Shown: piece by piece, positions 23,917 to 32,745 of the stretch
Position numbering within the stretch: the first letter of the stretch is position 1
How the letters are laid out: every line of letters begins with the position of its first letter
Source: Bacteroidales bacterium
GTDB taxonomy: Bacteria; Bacteroidota; Bacteroidia; Bacteroidales; PWNQ01
Assembly (NCBI GenBank): GCA_021738505.1
Contig: JAIPBW010000023.1
Coordinates: 1-43,297, forward strand
Direction: 5' to 3'
DNA length: 43,297 bases
Translations under genes and position numbers: made by a program
The notes under the pieces: generated by a model
The model's database searches: none
Seen by the model: the letters and a program-made list of their open reading frames with translations, nothing else
Told to the model about the DNA's origin: nothing

Positions 23917-24740
23917 TCTTCCCAGCCGTTTTCAGTCAGACGTTTAACGGAATTTATTCCGTTTTCCTTTAGTTTCTTAATAGCTTTCTCATGCCCTTTC
24001 GACAGTTCATCGGTTTTATGAGCATCTGTGTTAATTGTGACCGGAATATTATTGTCTCTGATAATTTCCAATGCTATATCTGAAGGAAATAAATCTTCAA
24101 TCTTTCCTTTATAAAAACCACGGGGATTTATTTCTAAAATGCAATTGCATGATTTTACACAGGTGAGTGTTTCTTCCAATAGTTCCTGATACCAGGGATC
24201 AGATGGTAAGAAAAAACGTTTCATATTGTTCATCCGGATCTTATCAATATGTCCGATAATATCCGGTTTTTGTGTGCGGATCATTTCATTGATCTGATGA
24301 AAATAAGTTTGTACGCCTTTTTTAATATCCTGATGAAAGATCTTTTCCAGTCCGCTGTCATAGTTTTGTTTGGGGCCATCAATGAACCATAATTTGCCGC
24401 TTTCGGGATGTTTAACCAGATGAACAGAACCAACGACCAATTCCAAATCCCAGAGTTCTTTTAACTTTTGAAAGTCTTCTGTAATGCCCGGGATATAATC
24501 CAGTTCCAGTCCACGGAAAATATTCATATCCGGGTAAAGGTCCTTCTGCTCATTGATCATTTTAATATAAGCCTTCCGCGCAGCCTGGTCTATACTCCAG
24601 TCATTTTGAAAGGGGAGCGGACCATGATCGGTGATAGCAATATGTTTAAAACCTGATCTGTGGGCTTGCTGGGTCATTTGCCACATGGGTGACGCCCCGT
24701 CACTGAATGTGGAATGAATGTGATAATTGAAATCTAACAT
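23904..24740 (-). CDS. PHP-domain phosphoesterase, histidinol-phosphatase (HisK)-like
   Basis: 278 residues. Metal-binding motifs of the PHP family appear in order: YHIHSTFSDG (His7, His9), ITDHG, RGLELDY, VGSVH, GHIDKIR, and INTDAHKTDEL near the C-terminus. This set is that of HisK-type histidinol phosphatases, which remove phosphate from L-histidinol phosphate with two or three metal ions. No other his genes are near, so another phosphate ester is possible. There is no signal peptide. It overlaps the GNAT gene tail-to-tail. Confidence 0.9.
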   Translation of the reverse strand: MLDFNYHIHSTFSDGASPMWQMTQQAHRSGFKHIAITDHGPLPFQNDWSIDQAARKAYIKMINEQKDLYPDMNIFRGLELDYIPGITEDFQKLKELWDLELVVGSVHLVKHPESGKLWFIDGPKQNYDSGLEKIFHQDIKKGVQTYFHQINEMIRTQKPDIIGHIDKIRMNNMKRFFLPSDPWYQELLEETLTCVKSCNCILEINPRGFYKGKIEDLFPSDIALEIIRDNNIPVTINTDAHKTDELSKGHEKAIKKLKENGINSVKRLTENGWEDYAL

Positions 24741-25131
24741 AACACAATAATAACGATTTAATATCGACTTTGTTTATATGGTGAAAAATAAAATCATTCC
24801 TTTTGAAAAATTTTATGAAATAAGCCCGGTAGTGCGCAATGGAACCCAATGTGTTCTTCTGTACCAAAGGAACAATTTTTTTGGCGAATCTGCAACTATT
24901 GTGAAACAAGCTACCGGTACAAGATTATTGTTTCTTTGAAGCTACACTTTACAGACAGTTTTTTTATTGCTCTTATTCTTTTGCACATCAAAATATCTAG
25001 AACTAACTTAAATAGGTTATATTCTTAACTCTGTTTAATATGTTAAAAATCAGAAAATTATTGGGTTTTTGTTTGGATTCCGGAGGATTTGTTTTTATCT
25101 TAGTTTATAGTATTCATGAAACTTTGTAAAA
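24741..25131. other. Intergenic region with one possible small ORF
   Basis: Upstream of both a divergent PHP gene and the large T9SS protein. It holds a 53-codon frame (24778-24939), described separately. The sequence before 25132 is AT-rich; AAACTTTG just before the ATG is one base off the TAnnTTTG consensus. Confidence 0.5.
24778..24939 (+). CDS. Possible small protein of 53 residues
   Basis: ATG at 24778 to TGA at 24937-24939. The protein has mixed charge and composition (IIPFEKFYEISPVV in its first part, ACT-ATT-GTG-AAA-type coding later), with one Cys and no signal peptide. I do not recognise it. The nearest promoter-like string is GACTTTG just before the ATG, a poor match to the consensus. 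It could be a chance frame in an AT-rich gap. Confidence 0.25.
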   Translation: MVKNKIIPFEKFYEISPVVRNGTQCVLLYQRNNFFGESATIVKQATGTRLLFL

Positions 25132-28100
25132 ATGAAAAATCCCCTACCCCCCAATGGTTTTTATCATCTTTTCAATCAACAATTCTTTATTGTTGCAATG
25201 TTGATAATGGTAAGTTTGGTTATCAGTAAGAAAGGTTCTTCGCAAAATGTATTGGTAAACTATCCTTTTACCAATGATAGTCCTTCTCCACAAAATGTTG
25301 CTCAGGATCTGGAGGCCACCAATTTTAAAATAAGTTCCGGTAATATAACTTTTAACAGTTCTGCCCCGGGAAGCTGGACAGATGTTCCCTACGCGCAAGG
25401 TGGATCCGGATGGGATGCTGCGAACACCGGAACAGCAAAGTATTTTTACTTTACTCTGGATGCTGATATTACAAAATTATTTGACATTACACGTCTGTCT
25501 TTTGAATACAGAGCAACTGCAAATGGTCCTTCAGCATTAACTGTTATAATTGATACCACTACAATTGATACTATTGATGTTTCATCAGATGAAACAAAAA
25601 TGTTTGATACGACTTTTTCTAATAACGACCATTTCGGTTATACAACGGCAGATATAAAAATAATCGGATGGGATAATAGTTCCCGATCTACCTCAGGAGG
25701 AGGTGATTTCCGGGTTGATGAGATAAAGTTGGAAGGAGAAGTAAAGTTACGCCCTGTTGTTATCGATTTTGATTATGACCGGTGGAAAGAAGGATCAGGT
25801 GTGCTTAAAAGTTATCAGAAAGACCATGAATATGAAGACCTGGGAGTTTTTTTTACAGGCGGAGATGCTTTGCGTGAAACCAATAGCGATCAGGATGGCT
25901 TCCCTGCTGCTTTAGGTGAATACGCATGGAGGATGAATGACGCTGACGATGTATCATGGACCGCCAGACTGAATCGATGCGGCGACATATATGGATTTGG
26001 TCTGAAAGTGCGACGATGGGATGATGGGGGTAGTATTGATTATAATCTTAAATATAGTACGGATAGTGGACAAACCTTTACGAACGCGAAAACAATAACC
26101 AATAATTTTTTTAATGATTCCAGCGATTGGATGTCATACCAACACCAAATAAACTCAAAAATAAATGTTCAAAAAGGGGATTTTGTGGTTAAATTAGAAG
26201 CAAAAACAGATAATGCTCAACAGATAATGCTCGACGATTTTCAATATACGTTAGACTGTACAGAACCGGAGGGATGGAGCGTTGATGCTGAAGATCAACT
26301 GTTTTCTATAGATTTTGACAGCACTCTGAATAGTGTGAATAAGGGAATCTTTAAGGGGAAAGGATTTTCTTATGCACCCGCTTTAGGCGAATTAGATAGC
26401 AGAGCCTGGTGTATTACCGGAGTGGATGGTGAAAATCTGGATTTCGGAAACTTTAAACGGAATGATGATTTTGCGCAAGGCGTATCTTCAGGAGGTGTTG
26501 GATTAGGTGGAGTGTATGCTTTTGAAGTGGAAACAGGAAATCATGGCCTTGGCTTTCAGCAAACCAGTGATAATTTTACTCCCGGCGAAATTATCCTGAA
26601 AATAAAAAACCAAACAGCCAATACGATAAGCGAACTGGCTCTTGCTTATAAAATCTATCACTATAATGACCAAAGCCGTTCCGGATCAGTTAAATTAAGC
26701 TATTCATCAGATAATCACATATACACACCGCTTAGTACATTGGATTTTGTTTCGAAAGAAACCAGTGACGCTTCTGCAAGCTGGAAAGCAAACCTAAGGA
26801 CGACCACTTTATCCGGACTCTCAATCAATGATGGAGAATATTTTTATTTGCGCTGGGATGTTGATGATGTTAGCGGAAGCGGGACAAGAGATGAATTTGC
26901 CCTGGATGACATTCAGCTTGTTGCTAATCCGGTTGATAGTTATCCGCCAGTAGACAGTACTTACCAAACGGTTGCTATTGAAGGGAGAAGAACATTGAGT
27001 AATGATCTGGCTGTTAGTGATACATTGACATTGGCTAATTCTGTTGTTCATACGGGAAATCATAAAATACGTTTTGAAAATGGCTGTCAGGTCCGGGGAT
27101 ATGGGATCCAAAACTATATTAATGGTACAGTCAAAACCACCGGAAAGAATAACTATATAATCCCTGTAGGTTACAGGCAGGGCCAGGAAAATCATTATGG
27201 GCAGGTTTTTCTTGATAATAGTTCAGGTAGTGCAAGTGATGAATTTACCATTACCTACACCTACGATACGCCGCCTAACCGTAGTGAGTTCAATACAGGT
27301 GACGGTGGCCTGCAAACTTTAAGTAATCTGGAATATTGGAAAATCTCAAGAATAAGTAATACGTCAACTCCTGACATAACGCTTCATTGGGACGATAATG
27401 ATGATGGCACAAGCGGAGTTAATGATCCTTCTAATATTGAAATCGCTCACTGGGATTCAGTTAATGGAAGCTGGGAGAGTTTTGGACAAAATAGTTCCGA
27501 TGGCAATGGAAGTAATGGTTCTGTTACAATTGAAAATGTAGATGATTTTTCAATCTTTACTTTGGGTTCAACCAGTAACACGGACCCATTACCGGTGGAA
27601 CTTCTTTCATTTTACGGTTATGCTGAAAAAGAGCATAAAATTATTCGCTGGTCAACCGCAAGCGAGCAAAACAATGATTTTTTTACACTGGAGAAATCTC
27701 TGAATGGAGAAGAATTTGAGGTAGTGACTACAATCACCGGAGCCGGAAATTCCAATGAAATAGTGAATTACAAAGCGAGCGATAATGAGGTCGATCAGGA
27801 AATAACTTATTATCGACTGAAGCAAACCGATTACGACGGACAGTATACCTATAGCGAAATTATTAGTGTAAAACAGGAGGCCGGAGAGACTGATGAAATG
27901 ACTGTTAATTATTGGTGCGAACAGAACAAGCTAAAAATGGAAATAAACCAATTGGACCCCGGCGGGCTTGGGATTGAAATGTATGATATGGCGGGGAACA
28001 GAATTAGAAAAGAAAAATATCAAACCCGGCAGAATGCTAAGTTTGTTCAATGGGATATTTCTCATCTGAACAGCGGCATTTATCTTATCAAAGTATTGAA

Positions 28101-28140
28101 TAATCAGAATGCTTCAGAGCATAAGTTGATGGTGCAGTAA
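25132..28140 (+). CDS. Large secreted multidomain protein with T9SS type A sorting domain
   Basis: 1002 residues. A signal segment covers about residues 15-38. Three beta-sandwich stretches follow: about 40-205, ending in FRVDEIKLEG; about 206-380, with MLDDFQYTLDC; and about 385-600, with FALDDIQLVANP. Each ends in the 'DDI/DEI' style of choice-of-anchor or jelly-roll domains. A module at about 605-815 carries NYIIPVGYRQGQENHYGQV. Then comes the stock pre-sorting domain LPVELLSFYGY ... YYRLKQTDYDGQYTYSEI, and a type A sorting domain (WDISHLNSGIYLIKVL). It is likely a surface adhesin or binding protein; no catalytic motif was seen. It heads a run of T9SS-type genes. Confidence 0.88.
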   Translation: MKNPLPPNGFYHLFNQQFFIVAMLIMVSLVISKKGSSQNVLVNYPFTNDSPSPQNVAQDLEATNFKISSGNITFNSSAPGSWTDVPYAQGGSGWDAANTGTAKYFYFTLDADITKLFDITRLSFEYRATANGPSALTVIIDTTTIDTIDVSSDETKMFDTTFSNNDHFGYTTADIKIIGWDNSSRSTSGGGDFRVDEIKLEGEVKLRPVVIDFDYDRWKEGSGVLKSYQKDHEYEDLGVFFTGGDALRETNSDQDGFPAALGEYAWRMNDADDVSWTARLNRCGDIYGFGLKVRRWDDGGSIDYNLKYSTDSGQTFTNAKTITNNFFNDSSDWMSYQHQINSKINVQKGDFVVKLEAKTDNAQQIMLDDFQYTLDCTEPEGWSVDAEDQLFSIDFDSTLNSVNKGIFKGKGFSYAPALGELDSRAWCITGVDGENLDFGNFKRNDDFAQGVSSGGVGLGGVYAFEVETGNHGLGFQQTSDNFTPGEIILKIKNQTANTISELALAYKIYHYNDQSRSGSVKLSYSSDNHIYTPLSTLDFVSKETSDASASWKANLRTTTLSGLSINDGEYFYLRWDVDDVSGSGTRDEFALDDIQLVANPVDSYPPVDSTYQTVAIEGRRTLSNDLAVSDTLTLANSVVHTGNHKIRFENGCQVRGYGIQNYINGTVKTTGKNNYIIPVGYRQGQENHYGQVFLDNSSGSASDEFTITYTYDTPPNRSEFNTGDGGLQTLSNLEYWKISRISNTSTPDITLHWDDNDDGTSGVNDPSNIEIAHWDSVNGSWESFGQNSSDGNGSNGSVTIENVDDFSIFTLGSTSNTDPLPVELLSFYGYAEKEHKIIRWSTASEQNNDFFTLEKSLNGEEFEVVTTITGAGNSNEIVNYKASDNEVDQEITYYRLKQTDYDGQYTYSEIISVKQEAGETDEMTVNYWCEQNKLKMEINQLDPGGLGIEMYDMAGNRIRKEKYQTRQNAKFVQWDISHLNSGIYLIKVLNNQNASEHKLMVQ

Positions 28141-28540
28141 CAAATCGGACAGAAGTATTTAATTTTCCAGGGACAACTGTTGATTTATTTAAAACGTTTC
28201 CCAAAAATGGAAATCAGAAGCGGTTTCTTTTGACTTTAGTCCTAATTCTCTTCCTTTATTCTTTTATTTGTAAAAGATATTAGATGTAAAATATCAGGAA
28301 TTTATTTGTTTTAGAGAGATAGAAGGCACAATAAATTCCATGTATGGGAAATTTATATATTCGGGAACATAGAGCTATTGAGTCCAAAGAATCTCAGGAA
28401 TAATTATTATGACTAAATTAATCTTTAGTATACCAGGTTATGTGCGTACTTATTGCTCGTGTAGTCATTTTTTAACGTTTTATCCGGGCAATGATTTTCA
28501 GAATTTTCCTGTACTGCAGCATCCAATGCTTTCAGAATTA
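28141..28540. other. Intergenic region before the Ig-like protein cluster
   Basis: About 400 bases, AT-rich. No gene, clear terminator or strong TAnnTTTG box was found. An in-frame extension of the next gene back to 28409 exists. It would place more than 50 residues before the signal peptide and is probably leader sequence. Confidence 0.5.
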
Positions 28541-30433
28541 ATGCGATGGAATTATTGGGGTTCTTTTCGTTTTGAGAAAATTAAAAAACACTCAATTAAG
28601 CTGAGCTTTCTGTTTGTCTTTTTGCTCCTGAATACTTTTGGTTTAGCCCAGTTAAAACCCGGAAATGTAGCCGTAGTAGGTGTAAATATCGAAGATGACA
28701 GCATGAATAACGACCAAATAAGTATGGTTACTTTTGATACCATAACAACGGGTATGACCATAGAGATTACGGATAATGGCTGGCAGCAAACATATCCGGA
28801 TCGGTGGGGAAATCAAGAAGGTGTAATTAGTTTAACCCGTACCGGACCTGATATCAATCCCGGATTTGTGTTTACGATAAAAGGAACAGGTAGTCAACCA
28901 TCTGATTTTTCGATGTCCCCGGATGGTAATAATTGGTCTGTAGATATGGTTGTTGGAACTTTCGATTTAACATTAAATGATCAGTTCTGGGTGTTACAGG
29001 GAGGACATTGGAGTAATAATAGTGATTCTACAGATAAGGCCACCTATGATGGAAATATTATAACAGGCTGGTCAGCACCGGAGTGGAATAACAACTATGC
29101 AAACCCCTTAATAAATTCAGATGTCTACCCTAATATGAATTGTCTTGTATTTTCTTTTGATGTTAATGTTAAACACCAAAAATTAAAATACAAAAACGGT
29201 TCTTTCCAAAATGCATCTAAAAGAGAATGGATAAACAGGATTACTGATTATAACAACTGGAAAGATTTTAATTCGACAAGTTCGTATGAAAATTCGAATC
29301 CTGACTATATCCAGGGGTATATGCTTGATGTTTCCACTGATTCCATAACCGATGGCATTTGGTACGGCGATAAAAATCATAATTGGTTTGACTGCGCCAA
29401 CTGGAGTGATCTCACTGTGCCTGGGGAGGAATCTGATGTATATATGAACAGCCATGCTCAAAGATATCTGGAAATCGACAGTGATGCCGAATATTCCGGT
29501 TTATTTAATGATACGGCCAAATGTAGAAACTTAACTGTTAATGAAGATAGTATATTATTGTTCAACAATTCAGATCAACTGGACATTTCCGGTAATCTTC
29601 TGATAAACGGAGGAAAGCTGATTGCCAATAGTGGTCATATTTCTGTCCGTGGAAATTGGCAAAGTGTAGATACCCTGGGTTTTTTCCGTGGTGATGGAGT
29701 TGTAAAATTTTATGGCAACAGTCAACAGACCATAGCTAATGATCAGGCAAGAGAATATTTTAATCAGCTTGAAGTTGAAAAGCCCCAGGGAACCAAATTA
29801 GAACTGAGAGCCAATGTAAATACCCGAAATCTCAATCTGATAAGTGGACATGTATTGCTTGATACATTTAATTTGATTGTGGATGACTCTCTGGAAGGCG
29901 GAGATCAGCAAAATTACATCATAACCAAAAATGATCATGCCTCCGGAGGATATTTGTTTCTAGAGCCTAATGATACGGAAACATTGTTCCCGGTAGGAAC
30001 AGAAAATAATTACACTCCGGTTTCTATTTCAAATTCCGGAACAGAAGTATTTAAAGTAAGAACTTTTGACGGGATCTTCGAAAATGGATACAGTGGGAGT
30101 GCTCTTACAGGAGATATTGTAAACAGAACATGGGCAATTGAACTGGTTAATGCTGACTCTGCTGTAGCAAACATCAAATTACAATGGAATAAATCCCTTG
30201 AGGAAAATGAATTTTCAATAGACCGTGATAAAGGGGTTATGATTTTTAATTCCGGTAAGGGCATGGGAAATGACTGGGCGGATTGGTCATTGTTGCTTTC
30301 GAAAAGCCAACCACCCGCCGGAACGAATCCTTTTACGATACAATCGCTTGATGTCAATCATTTTGGACTTTTTGGAGTTCATAACCGTTGCCAGCATATT
30401 GAAATAAACACATCGAAAATATATCATTATTGA
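28541..30433 (+). CDS. Secreted beta-rich surface protein without recognised sorting domain
   Basis: 630 residues from the ATG at 28541, chosen because the hydrophobic signal (KLSFLFVFLLLNTFGLAQ) then starts near residue 18; the frame is open back to 28409. The first ~260 mature residues open GNVAVVGVNIEDDSMNNDQI with ITDNGWQQ, a pattern of lamin-tail-like or related secreted domains. The middle has IWYGDKNHNWFDCANWSDLTVP and stacked strands typical of adhesin layers. The last part shares the LFPVG-type module with the gene at 25132. It stops after HIEINTSKIYHY with no type A or type B domain. The gene at 30453 starts 19 bases later, so they form an operon. Confidence 0.75.
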   Translation: MRWNYWGSFRFEKIKKHSIKLSFLFVFLLLNTFGLAQLKPGNVAVVGVNIEDDSMNNDQISMVTFDTITTGMTIEITDNGWQQTYPDRWGNQEGVISLTRTGPDINPGFVFTIKGTGSQPSDFSMSPDGNNWSVDMVVGTFDLTLNDQFWVLQGGHWSNNSDSTDKATYDGNIITGWSAPEWNNNYANPLINSDVYPNMNCLVFSFDVNVKHQKLKYKNGSFQNASKREWINRITDYNNWKDFNSTSSYENSNPDYIQGYMLDVSTDSITDGIWYGDKNHNWFDCANWSDLTVPGEESDVYMNSHAQRYLEIDSDAEYSGLFNDTAKCRNLTVNEDSILLFNNSDQLDISGNLLINGGKLIANSGHISVRGNWQSVDTLGFFRGDGVVKFYGNSQQTIANDQAREYFNQLEVEKPQGTKLELRANVNTRNLNLISGHVLLDTFNLIVDDSLEGGDQQNYIITKNDHASGGYLFLEPNDTETLFPVGTENNYTPVSISNSGTEVFKVRTFDGIFENGYSGSALTGDIVNRTWAIELVNADSAVANIKLQWNKSLEENEFSIDRDKGVMIFNSGKGMGNDWADWSLLLSKSQPPAGTNPFTIQSLDVNHFGLFGVHNRCQHIEINTSKIYHY

Positions 30434-30454
30434 AACGCAAAACTATATCATTAT
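30420..30454. repeat. 11-base direct repeat TATATCATTAT spanning a gene junction
   Basis: Exact copies at 30420-30430 and 30444-30454 are 24 bases apart. The first encodes the last residues (IYHY) and precedes the stop of the upstream gene. The second contains the start codon of the next gene. A short tandem duplication at the junction is a possible origin. Confidence 0.6.
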
Positions 30455-31541
30455 GAAAAAGGTAAAATTTTTACTCGTGATTTTAATTGTTACGACAGCA
30501 TCTGCTTTAACGGCTCAAACTACAAATCCGGACACGGTGTGCGTTAATGCTTCCGGAGTAGAATATTTTGTAAATGGAACACCCGGAAGTTCCTACTCCT
30601 GGGATATAAGTGGAGGAGGTACTATTGATAGTACACAAGCAGATACGATGATTTTTGTTACCTGGAATAGCACTCCGGGGACTGACACGATTTATGTAAC
30701 GGAGATAGATAGTTTGGGTTGTGTAGGAGATACCTCAGAATTGCCTGTTACACGTGAGCCTCTGCCTATTGCAGATATTGCCGATGATTCAGTAACGATC
30801 GGAAATTGTTCGCCGGGCATACAAATTGCTCCGGATACTAAGGATGCGGACATGACTTATTCCTGGTCACCGGCTACAGGATTAAGTGATGCTTCAATAG
30901 CGGACCCGATTGCAAATCCGACAGATACAACAACATACGTGCTTACTGTTTCCTCACCGTATGGTTGTTCCGTAACGGATACAATTACTGTTAATGTGGC
31001 ACCTGCACCTGTCGCTGATGCCGGAACGAATGATACCATTTGTTACGGGCAAACAGCTCAACTTGATGGTAGTAATAGTTCAGGTGTTAATTTGAGCTAT
31101 TCCTGGACATCAGTATCAGGAGGAAGTTTCAGTTCAAATTCAGTCAGCCCTTCAGTTAGTCCTGTTGATACAACGACTTATCAGTTGGTTGTAACCGACG
31201 AATATGGGTGTAGCGATACCAGCACAGTTACTGTGAATGTTGTTCCTGATGTAGTAGCAGATGCCGGTGTTAAAGACTCTATTTGCGAGGGAGAAACTCA
31301 TTTTCTAACAGGAACTGCTGATAATTATAGTTCCGTGGTCTGGACAACAAACGGTGACGGTTCATTTAACGGGAACACTACTCTAAACCCTGAATATATA
31401 CCAGGACCTAATGATATTTCAAGTGGTTCGGTAACTATTGAAATTGAAGCAAAAGGAATTGCTCCATGTGGGCAAACTACAGATACTGTTGAACTGATCA
31501 TACATCCAAAACCAAATACACCAGCTATACAGAAAAATTAA
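30453..31541 (+). CDS. Secreted Ig/PKD-like repeat protein without recognised sorting domain
   Basis: 362 residues. The signal peptide ends ASALTAQ (about 22). The first domain starts DTVCVNASGVEYFVNGTPGSSYSWDISGGG and ends DSLGCVGD. It is clearly related to the first domain of the gene after it. Then come two Ig/PKD-like units, each closing with YGCSxT (SPYGCSVTDT, DEYGCSDTST). The final unit has ADAGVKDSICEGE and SSVVWTTNGDGSFNGN, common in gliding-motility-type proteins. It ends LIIHPKPNTPAIQKN at the stop, without the CHU_C domain expected in such proteins. It is either a complete protein with a different tail, or was cut at the element that follows directly. Confidence 0.8.
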   Translation: MKKVKFLLVILIVTTASALTAQTTNPDTVCVNASGVEYFVNGTPGSSYSWDISGGGTIDSTQADTMIFVTWNSTPGTDTIYVTEIDSLGCVGDTSELPVTREPLPIADIADDSVTIGNCSPGIQIAPDTKDADMTYSWSPATGLSDASIADPIANPTDTTTYVLTVSSPYGCSVTDTITVNVAPAPVADAGTNDTICYGQTAQLDGSNSSGVNLSYSWTSVSGGSFSSNSVSPSVSPVDTTTYQLVVTDEYGCSDTSTVTVNVVPDVVADAGVKDSICEGETHFLTGTADNYSSVVWTTNGDGSFNGNTTLNPEYIPGPNDISSGSVTIEIEAKGIAPCGQTTDTVELIIHPKPNTPAIQKN

Positions 31542-31731
31542 ATAGTATCTGATTCAGAATGTCCGAGATCTGCGTTTTGCTCGTATTTAAAACATTCATC
31601 CCGATGTTACAATCGGGACTCCTTGGTTTTAGATGCTTCGAAAGCCCCGATAAATGCGGGGTAAACCTTGAACTCGAACATTCTGAACCAGACTCTGACG
31701 TTATTGCCAAACTCTCATTTATTATAGTATC
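31542..31731. mobile_element. MITE-like inverted-repeat insertion between two surface-protein genes
   Basis: Terminal inverted repeats at 31550-31567 and 31673-31690 match at 16 of 18 positions (TG[AG]TTCAGAATGT[CT]CGAG). Between them are two hairpins: TCCCGAT/ATCGGGA near 31600-31619, and CCCCG/CGGGG near 31646-31662. The 8-base word ATAGTATC occurs directly before the left end (31542-31549) and again at 31724-31731, like a target duplication. The right copy sits 33 bases beyond the right terminal repeat, so the element boundary is uncertain. No transposase is encoded. Confidence 0.55.
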
Positions 31732-32742
31732 AAAAAACGAATAATACATATCATTTTAATCCTGATCTCTGTTTTTCAGGGCCTTGGGGCACAGGTTGTA
31801 GTCGATACTGTATGCCCCAATGACCCTTTTGGTACTTATTTTGTCGATGGAGATAGTAATTCTGTCTATCAATGGAATGTCTCAGGAGGGATCATTTATA
31901 ATCAGAAAGGCAAGGATACAGTTGAAGTGCACTGGAAGGATAATTCTTCCACACTACAATTAAGTGTTGTGGAAATTAATGAGCATGGATGTGTTGGAGA
32001 TACTTTGACTGTAGATATTGTGATGTCTGACTATGTTGATGCCAAAATATCCGGACGGGATTCCGTATGTAAAAATGAAAATGTAAGTCTGACTAGTGTG
32101 AAAGCGAATAGATACTATTGGAGCAACGGCGATACAGCAAGATCCACGAATATTAAAGTAACCCGGGATACTTCCGTTTCACTTGTGATCGACGATGGTT
32201 GCCGCCTCGATACTGCCTATAAGAATATAACTGCTTTACCTTTACCTGACGCTGATTTTTCATTATCACCTTCCAATATCAGACCGGGGCAATCCGTGAT
32301 GTTCAATAGTAATAGTTCCGATTCATATATTCATACATGGATTCTCGGGAAGGATACACTACCAATTAATGAAGAATATGGAGACTATATGTTCTATAAT
32401 AGAGGAAGTTATCAGCTGACGCTGATGGTGGAAAATCAATATCGTTGTGTGGATACAGCTATAGAAGTTGTAACTGTAGAAAACATGTTGGTTAATACGA
32501 TTACTCCGGATGGTGATGACATTAATGATACCTGGGAGTTGGATATATTAGAAGAATTTCCCGATTGTGAGGTATGGATTTTTGATCGTTCCCATGGGCA
32601 GATATTTTATTCCAAAGGTTATAACGAACCCTGGGATGGGACTTATAAAGACTCTCCTGTGCCTGATGGTTCCTATTTTTATGTTATTGATTATGGCGAT
32701 GGATCGCAACCTGAAAAAGGCGTAATAACTGTAATACGATAA
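31729..32742 (+). CDS. Ig-like surface protein with T9SS type B (gliding motility-type) sorting domain; start codon ATC instead of ATG
   Basis: 337 residues if read from the ATC at 31729. The frame then gives KKRIIHIILILISVFQGLGAQ, a clear signal peptide. It aligns with MKKVKFLLVILIV of the preceding gene, with ATC exactly where ATG is expected. No ATG, GTG or TTG precedes the signal in this frame (it closes at 31696-31698); the first GTG is at 31927, past the signal. The mature protein has a related first domain (DTVCPNDPFGTYFVDG ... HGCVGD) and a PKD-like unit. It ends in a CHU_C domain (ITPDGDDINDTWEL ... VWIFDRSHG ... WDGTYKDSPVPDGSYFYVIDYG). It may be a pseudogene or use a non-standard start. 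A PorP/SprF gene follows after three bases. Confidence 0.75.
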   Translation: MKKRIIHIILILISVFQGLGAQVVVDTVCPNDPFGTYFVDGDSNSVYQWNVSGGIIYNQKGKDTVEVHWKDNSSTLQLSVVEINEHGCVGDTLTVDIVMSDYVDAKISGRDSVCKNENVSLTSVKANRYYWSNGDTARSTNIKVTRDTSVSLVIDDGCRLDTAYKNITALPLPDADFSLSPSNIRPGQSVMFNSNSSDSYIHTWILGKDTLPINEEYGDYMFYNRGSYQLTLMVENQYRCVDTAIEVVTVENMLVNTITPDGDDINDTWELDILEEFPDCEVWIFDRSHGQIFYSKGYNEPWDGTYKDSPVPDGSYFYVIDYGDGSQPEKGVITVIR

Positions 32743-32745
32743 ACT

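Noticed and set aside
31559-31744. 61-codon frame inside the inverted-repeat element
   Set aside because: It spans hairpins and terminal repeats, is in a different frame from the downstream gene, and encodes no transposase motif.
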